From contig JAJFVE010000006.1 in NCBI GenBank assembly GCA_021371965.1, forward strand, positions 1 to 59,759: DNA of 59,759 nt, read 5' to 3'. The translations under genes were made by a program, and so were the position numbers. Shown here piece after piece: positions 41,080-49,000 of this stretch; the stretch's first letter is position 1, and every line of letters starts with the position of its first letter. Under the pieces are notes generated by a model. That model was not told where the DNA came from. It ran no database searches and saw only the letters and a list, made by a program, of their open reading frames with translations. The stretch is from Planctomycetaceae bacterium (GTDB lineage Bacteria; Planctomycetota; Phycisphaerae; SM23-33).

Positions 41080-41441
41080 TACTGGTCCTTTCCAGAGGAG
41101 TCCTGCACCTGTCCTACGTCCTCGCGGGCCAGAGCAAACCGCCGAGCACTGACCAGCGCCGACTTCATCGCCGCCTTGCTGCCCGGGTTCTGGGAGTGAA
41201 TCGCAATCACCCTCGGCAGCACGAATCGACCGGCCGCAACCTCTCGCTCGATCCAGCAGCAGAAGGCGTATCCGGTGGGGCGGCCACTGCCAAGATCGTG
41301 GTCCAGGCTCATCGCCTCAATCGTTCGGCTCTGGCAGAGAACCATTGCGTCGGCAACGCTCTTGGCCCACTGAGTTTGTGAGGCCTGCCGTACACAAACG
41401 TACTCATGGGGGCCTCCAGAAGAAATAAATACCGGGTCCAC
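41079..41441 (-). CDS. cREC-like receiver-domain protein, 120 aa
   Basis: AMSLDHDLGSGRPTGYAFCCW and FVLPRVIAIHSQNPGSKAAM match the cyclic-phosphate-associated receiver (cREC) pattern 'iSLDHDLG...tGyd...iHS.Np'. The early DD pair usual at the N-terminus is not obvious, so the start (GTG 41441) or the sequence may be degenerate. Possible signalling or anti-defence role in phages is not established. Confidence 0.6.
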   Translation of the reverse strand: MDPVFISSGGPHEYVCVRQASQTQWAKSVADAMVLCQSRTIEAMSLDHDLGSGRPTGYAFCCWIEREVAAGRFVLPRVIAIHSQNPGSKAAMKSALVSARRFALAREDVGQVQDSSGKDQ

Positions 41442-41483
41442 AGGTCCAGCTTGCCAGCAGGGAATCCCCGCAGACCAATATGT

Positions 41484-41948
41484 TCACGGCGTGAAATCCA
41501 GCACCACGTCGTCAGTCTTGAGCGGCTGCGTCCACTTCCACGGATTGTAGTTCGTGACTACGCGATCCCAATTGTTGCACTCCATATTGCTGACCAGAAT
41601 CGCTTCGTCCGGATCGTTCCGAGCCTTCATTTCAGCCAGTGTTTCCACCTTGCCGCCGAGGTAATACATGGGGCTGCGCTCCGACTCGTGGCTGTCCAGG
41701 TCCTCCGGGCCACGCTCCCGAGTAATGAACTGGAACGCATAGGGCGTGCCGGCGTGCCGTTCCTTGATCCCGCGCGCCATTTCCATCGCAGCCTGCACGT
41801 CCCACGACTCAATGGCGGTCGTCTCGGCCACCAATGTATCGGGGCAGTAGAACTCGACGAAATGCTTCGTGATGGTGCTGGATGACAAGCTACCTTGACC
41901 AGCCAACGGTGCAGCGAAGATGCCCTTGATCGCGTCACGTCTGTTCAT
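41484..41948 (-). CDS. Tat-like signal peptide protein, 154 aa
   Basis: SD TCGGAGGC before ATG 41948. MNRRDAIKGIFAAPLAGQGS is a weak Tat-like leader; the body contains VQAAMEMARGIKERHAGTPY and WDRVVTNYNPWKW. First gene of the operon controlled by the operator at 42094. Function unknown. Confidence 0.55.
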   Translation of the reverse strand: MNRRDAIKGIFAAPLAGQGSLSSSTITKHFVEFYCPDTLVAETTAIESWDVQAAMEMARGIKERHAGTPYAFQFITRERGPEDLDSHESERSPMYYLGGKVETLAEMKARNDPDEAILVSNMECNNWDRVVTNYNPWKWTQPLKTDDVVLDFTP

Positions 41949-41972
41949 GGGAGCCTCCGAGAAGAAAAAGAT

Positions 41973-42031
41973 GCCGGGCCTATGCGCGCACGTAGTATGC
42001 GCGAGGTCCTTACGGGTGGCTCCGGCCCGGC
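41973..42031 (-). promoter_or_regulatory. structured leader hairpin
   Basis: Perfect 8-bp stem GCCGGGCC/GGCCCGGC (41973-41980/42024-42031) enclosing CGCGC/GCGCG and a weaker second stem. It lies between the operator at 42094 and the Tat-like gene start. No T-run follows, so it is not an obvious terminator. Confidence 0.4.
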
Positions 42032-42093
42032 GTGAATTGCGATTGGCGAGGCTACGTTTTGCATGTCCGTCACTCTACCGCGACGGCCGGGGC

Positions 42094-42107
42094 CTTGTAA
42101 ATACAAT
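42094..42107 (-). promoter_or_regulatory. CTTGT-N4-ACAAt operator
   Basis: CTTGT-AAAT-ACAAT, one mismatch from the palindrome at the other three sites. It lies upstream of the operon starting at 41948. The promoter itself is less clear (TATTTA-type -10). Confidence 0.5.
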
Positions 42108-42144
42108 TCTGCGGATTCTCTCAGAAATTCTTTGGGAATCTGAC

Positions 42145-42603
42145 CTACCGCATGAATATCCGCACGTTCGCGAGCCACCAGCGGTTCAGTCCGCGGCGGT
42201 CCCGAGGATCGCGCAGCGGGCACCAGCGGGCAGCGAAAGAAGCCAGGTCCCCAGTGTACCGGCGCCGTATCGTACCGGCAGCATACTGGGCCTGGAGCCG
42301 TAGACTCTGAGCATGATCGCCTTTGTGTCGTTGGGCACGGGGCAGCATCACCCCCATCTCCCGGCCGGGAGTCCCTCGTTCGGCCAAGTAGATAGCGAAC
42401 AGGAGCCCGCGGGATTCGCCCTGGAGCCCGTATTGCCCTGCGACCGAGGCAAGGATCGCTCTGTCTGCTTCTGGGATCAACAGGAAGACGTGGTTGGCTC
42501 CGTGGGCTATCCCGCCCAGTGCGAGAGTGGCGTAGACTACTGCCGCCAGTTTCGCGGAGCGCCAGAGTTGACGTGCCGACGTGGTTGTGACTACACTTGT
42601 CAT
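42145..42603 (-). CDS. endolysin-like lysozyme-family protein with signal/anchor, 152 aa
   Basis: Strong SD (GCAGGAGGTATCACC). N-terminal hydrophobic segment (LAAVVYATLALGGIAHG), then AIYLAERGTPGREMGVMLPR, QYAAGTIRRRYTGDLASFAA and a C-terminal DPRDRRGLNRWWLANVR. The 'E-x-G-x-P-G-x-E-x-G' and 'GLN..W..NVR' motifs recur in putative phage lysozyme-like endolysins (recall). Its promoter carries the CTTGT operator. Probable secreted or SAR-type endolysin. Confidence 0.65.
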   Translation of the reverse strand: MTSVVTTTSARQLWRSAKLAAVVYATLALGGIAHGANHVFLLIPEADRAILASVAGQYGLQGESRGLLFAIYLAERGTPGREMGVMLPRAQRHKGDHAQSLRLQAQYAAGTIRRRYTGDLASFAARWCPLRDPRDRRGLNRWWLANVRIFMR

Positions 42604-42663
42604 TGGTGATACCTCCTGCTAAGGTATTGCCGGGGGTCGGTCTGGGACAACAGGCCGACCTTC

Positions 42664-42703
42664 CTTGTTAATACAAGTATAGAAGGGATTTCGGATATTC
42701 CAA
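42664..42703 (-). promoter_or_regulatory. endolysin promoter with CTTGT-N4-ACAAG operator
   Basis: Minus-strand -35 TTGGAA (42703-42698), 16-base spacer, -10 TATACT (42681-42676), overlapped by CTTGT-ATTA-ACAAG (42664-42677). Same architecture as the early promoter at 31817. Confidence 0.7.
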
Positions 42704-42722
42704 GTGAAAACTTGAGGGAATT

Positions 42723-43028
42723 TCACCCGGAGAATCGCTCCCAGATCCATGAGCCTACCTGGGTGAGGATGGCCCCCACAATAAGCGCCACGGAGCCGAT
42801 GAGTCCCCGTTGAAACCACTCCACTCGCTCCAGCCGCGGCGTCAGATCAGGGACGATGGCCGCTTCCACTTTGCGCAATCGCTCGCATATCCCCGGCTCT
42901 CCGTCCTTGCCCTTGAGAATCGACAGGATATCGTCGATCTTGCCTTCGATCCGGTCGTGCGATTCCTCATTCTTCTCGAAGGCTGGTTGACAGATTTCCT
43001 CATACCTCTCCGCATCACTCATTGCCAT
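42723..43028 (-). CDS. holin-like coiled-coil membrane protein, 101 aa
   Basis: N-terminal acidic coiled coil (RIEGKIDDILSILKGKDGEP, RLRKVEAAIVPDL) and one C-terminal membrane helix (GLIGSVALIVGAILTQVGSW). The XhlA-type holin-associated proteins look the same. Directly upstream of the endolysin gene, so a lysis role is likely. Confidence 0.65.
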   Translation of the reverse strand: MAMSDAERYEEICQPAFEKNEESHDRIEGKIDDILSILKGKDGEPGICERLRKVEAAIVPDLTPRLERVEWFQRGLIGSVALIVGAILTQVGSWIWERFSG

Positions 43029-43097
43029 CCTTGGGCCCCTTTCTTTTCATCACAATTTTCCGTTGACCTATCCCGCCTGGTGCATCACAATGCCGCC

Positions 43098-43256
43098 ATG
43101 AGCATATTCTTCTATATCATCTGGCCCATCTTGGCCCCGATCCTCGTGCTGGCGGCTGCCGGTCTGTTCATTTGCTGCGCCAACAAACCCCCGAAAGAAG
43201 ATCATCCTCCAGGGTGCTTCCGTGCTCGGAAAACTGACACTTTGCCGCCGCATTAA
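43098..43256 (+). CDS. possible small membrane protein, 52 aa
   Basis: MSIFFYIIWPILAPILVLAA continues as one membrane helix, then a short polar tail. No good binding site. Opposite strand to the neighbours. Kept because of the hydrophobic helix next to the lysis genes; it could be antisense chance. Confidence 0.35.
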   Translation: MSIFFYIIWPILAPILVLAAAGLFICCANKPPKEDHPPGCFRARKTDTLPPH

Positions 43257-43443
43257 AGAAACAACCTACGAAATTACGTGCGTCCTGATCGCACTGCTAT
43301 TCTGCATCGGGGCTGACGCCATGCCGCCCACGAACATGCCCTTTGACCGCTCGTGGCGGCGGAACGCTGGTATCCGCGTCGGGATCCTGGGGGTCATTGT
43401 GGTGGTAGTCCTCATCATCAGAACTCAATTCCATACACCATGA
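43222..43443 (+). CDS. possible two-helix membrane protein, 73 aa
   Basis: Two hydrophobic segments (ITCVLIALLFCIGADA and GILGVIVVVVLIIRT) separated by a basic loop, holin-like. Overlaps the 52-aa ORF by 35 bases and the tailspike gene end by 26 bases. GTG start with weak binding site; an internal ATG (43321) leaves one helix. Confidence 0.35.
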   Translation: MLGKLTLCRRIKETTYEITCVLIALLFCIGADAMPPTNMPFDRSWRRNAGIRVGILGVIVVVVLIIRTQFHTP

Positions 43444-46000
43444 CCGTGGCTGTAGCGTCCGCCGTGGCTCCAGTTCCCGGCTTGATCCCAAAGGCGTCCC
43501 CGGCATCAAACACGGTGAACTTGGCGGCCGGGAAGATTACGATGCAATCCGTGGTGGCCGTCATGCTCGTTAGATCGTTGTTCTGCTTCCAGGTATCGGC
43601 GTTGGCTCCATCCCCAAGATCGAAGTCGGAGCCGCCCAGGAGCGTGTCCGAGGGATTGCGCACGATGACCATTGTAACGATAGCTGATTTTCCCGCCGGC
43701 ACGGTGTACACGGTCGTCTTGGCATCCCCGGCCTGCATGTCTGCAACCGCCGATCCCAGCAGTCGAATCGCCGCATAATCTTGAATCTTGGCGGACGTGA
43801 CCCCGTCGTCAGCAATGGAGAGTGTTACGTCGGCATCGGCGCCGGGGAGAATATCATCGGCCCCACCCGAAAGACCCGTACCCGCCACAAGGTCTTTCGC
43901 TACCGTTAAGCCAATATCACCAGCCGCCGAAAGCGTGACAGGAGCACTGGCAGAGACAGCCATTGTGCCCGCCGCCGCCGGAATGTTGATCGTCACGTCG
44001 GCCGTGCTGGCCGGTCCCTGCAAGCGCACGTAATTCGTGCCGTTGTCGCTGTCCTCGTAGAAGTCCACCGCGCCCGCTGAATCTGCACCGTGCTTCACGT
44101 ACAAAGGCTCGTTGACCTCCGCATAACCTGCGGCGATCCGGAAATTTGAGTGCGATGACGCAATGGTGCCCCAGCGCACGTCAAAGAGGGAAGTTCCAGC
44201 GGCATCCTGCACAATCCATTTCTGACTGTAGCGCGTCCACAACCGCGTCTCGCCGTCCTGGTGCAGCCAGTCCATCCATTCGTTCGCCGTGCCGTTGGCC
44301 CGGTGGATGTGATCGTCCCCGCTGGCCGCATCGTGGTATTCGCCCTGAAACGACGCACCCAATGACGGGGCGTTCTCATTGCCCTCCATATCGCAGACGA
44401 ACTTGCCGCCGAAGCCGCCATTCTCGTGGTAGGCCGGGTAGGAATAGCCTTCAATCGTGCCGCCGATATAGGTCGTGCCGACGCCGTTGGTAAACACATC
44501 AAAATAGACCCCGGTGCTGCCCGCGATGTAGGGGGAACCGTACCCGGTGAATTGACAGTCCGAGAACTGCGTCGTCGTGGCCGTGTCGCCGCCATCACCA
44601 TAATTATAGGCGGCAGGATCGACGCTGGTAGATGGCGCTGTCTCCAGTTCAACTTCTGAGGCGGACGTTACCGTAGCAATCCGCGTCGTCAGGATTGCGC
44701 CGCCCACTCCGGCCCCGCCAATCTGGATGATGTCACTGGCATGGCCAGTGAAAGTGGCTGACGCCGAAGTGAACGTCTTGTCTCCTATGCTCGCCACTCC
44801 ATCTGACCCTGTGCCGTGCACCGCGCCCCGGAATAGCGCGCCATACTTGTATGCCGTCGCGTAGACATTGCGAATCACATTGCCGCCGGTCCAGCCGGTG
44901 CCTGCCTCAAAGTAGAAAGCGGACCCAGAGTTGGTCGCGGAGGTCTTGCCGTTGATATTCAGATTCTCCCACGTGCAGTTCCGGCAGGCATTGGTGATCT
45001 TGATGGCGTTGGCGTCAACAACGTCCGGGGTGATAATCGAGAGGTTGGCAGTCACGTTGAACGCGCACCCACTGTAGGTAAGCGCTGAGTCGTGCCCCGT
45101 GTATTCAAGAGTCGCCTCCTGCGCTCCGCCCAGACCGATCAGGCTCACGCCATCGGGGATCGTCAGGCCCGTGGCAAACTTGTAGGTGCCGGGAACCAGA
45201 CCGACCGTACCGCCGCTTACTCCCGCCGCCGTCAATGCGGCCTGAAGTTCAGTACCATCGTCCCCTCCATCGTCGGCCGGATCGGCCCCGTAGTCCCGCA
45301 CATCGTAGACATGATTCAGGTGGGCTTCCTGCTTGACCGTGATGGCGTTGGCGTTGGTGGTCAGCGTGCCGTCGAGAAGGTCCTGCCAGGCGGAAGATGG
45401 AGTGATTCCGGCCCACGTCGTCAAGTCGGCGTCGTAGGCTTGCACGTCCGTTCCAATCTCCAGGTTCACCGTCGCCTTGAACGTGGCTTCGTCCGCGTCA
45501 TCCAGGATCGAGCGGCCAAAGGCCGTGAAGTCCGTCAAGGCCGCTGTCCCGCTGCCGGTGAAATAGGGCAACTTGTTCGCGGCACTGGTCAGTCCCGACA
45601 GGGCGTAGAGTTCCGTGTCGAGCGCCAGGGCCCGCGACATGCGGATAAAGGCGTGCGAGGCGTCCAGGGACGGGGAATCTGTGTTCGCCTGCGTCAGATA
45701 GGCGGTCTTGATGCGATAGTCGAACGAATCCTGCCCCCAGAATGAGAACGTCCCGCCATTGAGCGTCGTATTCGTGCTGGCCGAGGTCATCGGCTGCGTG
45801 ATCGGCAACGTCTCGGAGCGGTCCTTGTAGATCGTCGCCAGTGTGGTCGTGCCCGGCAGGTAGATTTCCACGCTCGTCAGGGCCGGCTCGCCGTAGTCGT
45901 CCAGCACCGTTACGCGGTGGTACACGTTGCCGGTGTTCTGGGCCAGCGCTGCCGCGGGCAGGAGCAAGAGCATGAGAGCCATCCGTTGCATCGTCGTCAT
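43418..46000 (-). CDS. secreted pectate-lyase-like tailspike, 860 aa
   Basis: Signal peptide (MALMLLLLPAAALA|QNTG), an N-terminal domain homologous to that of the 796-aa protein (IYLPGTTTLATIYKD, SASTNTTL), then a right-handed beta-helix starting VYDVRDYGADPADDGGDDG (residues ~225-550) and a C-terminal beta domain. The 'v.d.GA..DG..D.t.al..A' start is typical of Pectate_lyase_3 spikes that cut host polysaccharide. ATGA-coupled to the large virion protein. Confidence 0.8.
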   Translation of the reverse strand: MTTMQRMALMLLLLPAAALAQNTGNVYHRVTVLDDYGEPALTSVEIYLPGTTTLATIYKDRSETLPITQPMTSASTNTTLNGGTFSFWGQDSFDYRIKTAYLTQANTDSPSLDASHAFIRMSRALALDTELYALSGLTSAANKLPYFTGSGTAALTDFTAFGRSILDDADEATFKATVNLEIGTDVQAYDADLTTWAGITPSSAWQDLLDGTLTTNANAITVKQEAHLNHVYDVRDYGADPADDGGDDGTELQAALTAAGVSGGTVGLVPGTYKFATGLTIPDGVSLIGLGGAQEATLEYTGHDSALTYSGCAFNVTANLSIITPDVVDANAIKITNACRNCTWENLNINGKTSATNSGSAFYFEAGTGWTGGNVIRNVYATAYKYGALFRGAVHGTGSDGVASIGDKTFTSASATFTGHASDIIQIGGAGVGGAILTTRIATVTSASEVELETAPSTSVDPAAYNYGDGGDTATTTQFSDCQFTGYGSPYIAGSTGVYFDVFTNGVGTTYIGGTIEGYSYPAYHENGGFGGKFVCDMEGNENAPSLGASFQGEYHDAASGDDHIHRANGTANEWMDWLHQDGETRLWTRYSQKWIVQDAAGTSLFDVRWGTIASSHSNFRIAAGYAEVNEPLYVKHGADSAGAVDFYEDSDNGTNYVRLQGPASTADVTINIPAAAGTMAVSASAPVTLSAAGDIGLTVAKDLVAGTGLSGGADDILPGADADVTLSIADDGVTSAKIQDYAAIRLLGSAVADMQAGDAKTTVYTVPAGKSAIVTMVIVRNPSDTLLGGSDFDLGDGANADTWKQNNDLTSMTATTDCIVIFPAAKFTVFDAGDAFGIKPGTGATADATATVMVYGIEF

Positions 46001-49000
46001 TTGGTCGTCTCCTGTCGCCGTCGCAGTTCGGCATTGATCTGATTCACGAGATCCCGGCTTTCTTTCCTTGCCTGTCCCGGCAGATGGGGGACCCAGCCGG
46101 TCGCGGCGCTGGGCCTGGAGTAGGTCTGGTAGGTGTTGTCCCGCTTGAACTTGCGGAGGTCGGCGTCGGACATATTCTGGTAGGGCCGCGCCGCCGCTAA
46201 AGCCTTCTCGTAGTTGTCCTCAAACTCCTTCTGTGCTGCCTTGGCTGCATCCTGTTCCTCGGGCGTCAGGGCCTTCAAGAAGACCTTGCGCTCTTTGATG
46301 GGTATGGGTCCCAGCGGGGAATTGTGCTGCATCGACGCCTTGATACCGGCGATGGTCTTGGCGACCTCCTCGGGCTTGGCCTTGCTGACGATATGCTCCA
46401 GGAATCCGGTCGCGTCCTCGATGTCGCCCGCGACAATCTGCCGCGCCGCCATCCGATAGGCAAGAGTGCTATCGCCGATCTCGTACTTGGGCTTGCCGAA
46501 AATCACGTCGTCCGTGTAAGCATCGATCCGCGCCAATAATGTCGGGTTCTGGTGCCGGTGCAGCCAGTCCCAGGACTTCGCCCGCCATTGAATGTACGGT
46601 TCAGATAGGTTCTCCTTGTCCTGCACCTGATCCAGCTTGCCCAGAGCGGCTTTGATCTGCCGGTAAGGTGTGACTTCCTTCTCAATGAACTGCTCCAGGG
46701 CTGCGGGGGCCATTTCGATGCCCGCCTTCTTGATGTGGGCCGCCAACTCCACCAGATTGCGAGAGGTCGTGATGCTGACGCCTGCCGCCCAATCGTACAC
46801 GCCATAACTGAGATCGGTAAGAAATCCCAACAGGCCGCCGTTGATGAGGTCGCTCTGAATGGCCTTGGCCACTTCGCGCTGGTCGGGACCCTTGGCAACC
46901 TGTGCCGCCAGGCTCTTATCGCTGCCGAACAAGAGATCGCGGGTCATGGCGTAGATTTCCCCGGCAATCAGAGTGCCGAGCACGAAACCGAACAGGCGCG
47001 TGAAATCCCCGGTCTTGACGGTGTACTTGAACACGTCATCCCAGAGCATTTTTGCCTGCCGCATGGGCCACGTCTTGAACTGGGCCAGCGTCTTTATGAG
47101 CGGGTGGGCGTCGTACCAGATAGGCTTGCTGTTCAGGAGCATCGGGAAGGCCCGCCGACTGACCATTTCGTGCAGGAAGCGGTAGATGTCCTGTTCAGTG
47201 ATGTCCTCGCCCGTCTTGATCTTCTTCATCAGGCGCGGCCCGACTCGTTCGGCGGCTTGTGCCTGCGAATGCCCGAAGACAGCGTTGACGGCATTGGCGA
47301 GACGGGTCCGGTCGGCCTTGAGGATCGAGAGGTCGTTCATCAACTTGTGGTAGTGAACCAGGGCGATGAAGGCTTGGTTGCCCCGTTCCGATTCCGAGAA
47401 GGGCGTCGTGAGCAGTTCCGAGAAGAAACTGCCCGCCTCGTAGCCTTCCGACAGAGCCCCATGCCCGAACACTACGCCGTTGCGAATCATCCGATCCTCA
47501 AACCGCCGCGCCGACGGCAGGAGACTATTGAGGAAAGGCGGATACTCCACGGTCGCCCGGATCGTGCTCAGGGGGCTTGCCATCATGCCCTTGGCGAGCC
47601 GGTCGGTCATATTCCGTATGATCGTCAGGGGACTCAGGCCCACTTTCGTTACGAATTGGAAGCCCCGAATGATATTGCTGGCCGACTGTGCCCACCGGCT
47701 CGCGGGCGATTGCAGGCCGAAAGAGGTCTGGATGAAGTTCTTCACTCGCTGGGCGTGATCGGCGCCGAAGCGGGTCCGGATGGACTCGATACGGGTGTTG
47801 GCCCGCGGGAAGGAATGGCGCCCGGTATCCAGGCCCCACCGGCGGACACCCTCGACAGTCATCCAGTTGCGCTCCACGACCACGGAAAGGGTCTTGGCGC
47901 CGTCCCACTCGATCATATCGACAGGCAATTCGACCCGGGCAGTTTCCAGGTAACGGTTGATCCCCCGCAACTGGGTGTCGCGGAACTTTTGCAGGGCCGT
48001 GATTGCGTCGTCCACCGTCTTGAACTTGCCTTCTTTGGCCTGTGCCTGCGCCCAGACAAAAACCCGTTTGGAGGACTTGCCCTTGGTGGCGGCTTCCTCA
48101 AGAAATCTCATACCCTTGCTATTGGGGATCTGTGGGTAGGCTTTGCCCTTGCCGCCGACCGGGATGTGTTCGCTGGTCGCCAGCTTTCGGGTCATGCCCA
48201 GTCCCGCCGCCTCGCGCATGGAACGGTCCAGGATGGCCCGGAGTTTGACCACGCGATCCAGAATATCCTTGGGTTGCCCCTTGGCCGAGACTCGCTCGTT
48301 CATCACCTTGGCAATGAGTTCGCGCTGTTCCTTGGACATGCCCTTGAAGACTTCCCGAATATCGGCACGGTCGGTGTTGGCGAGTTTCGTTACCCGGAAA
48401 GTGATGTCGTCCAGATCGCGCGCCAGCAGCCGACCGGGAGCCCCGAGGGTCCGCATGTACGTGGTGGCGGACGCGAGATTCCGCTTGACCATATCCCAGG
48501 TCAGGGCGACGAGACGAACGGGGTTCTCGGCAAAGTCTTTGGCGAGTCCGAGCACTTCGGCGGCCATGTCAGGAATCAGGGTCGTGCCGCCCGCCTGTCG
48601 GCCTCCGGGGAGTTTGCCGGTAACGCGCCCGGCCACCCACTCCCCGATGGTATTCTCCGTCCCCGCTACGGAATCCGGCAGGGTGACGCCGGTTTCGCGG
48701 GTGAACTGCTCACGGTTGGCTTCGTGGCCTTCTTCGGCGGACAGGAGGGATTTGAGGGCGTCGAAGTCCTTGGAGGCGATGGCGTCCGACAGAGTCTTCC
48801 CCGCTTCACTCTCTGGTCCGGTCGATGTGGCTGCGGTCGGGGCCGGTTGAGATTGCGTAGGAGGTTTGTACGGGCCCAGTCCCGGTGACGATTCGGACAA
48901 CTTCGGGGCGTGTATCCCTGTCTTGGCTTCTTTGGCAAGAGCCTTTGCGCTCGGCTCTTTGATTCCGAAGGATTCTCTGTCCAGCCTGATCTTCTGGCCG

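Noticed and set aside
43068..43253. Minus-strand 61-codon ORF between spike and holin-like genes
   Set aside because: Polar, low-complexity product without binding site; the plus-strand hydrophobic ORFs overlapping it are somewhat better, though also uncertain.
46735..48888. 717-codon plus-strand ORF inside the giant virion gene
   Set aside because: Antisense to a coherent helical protein, low-complexity Gly/Arg/His composition, no recognised motif.
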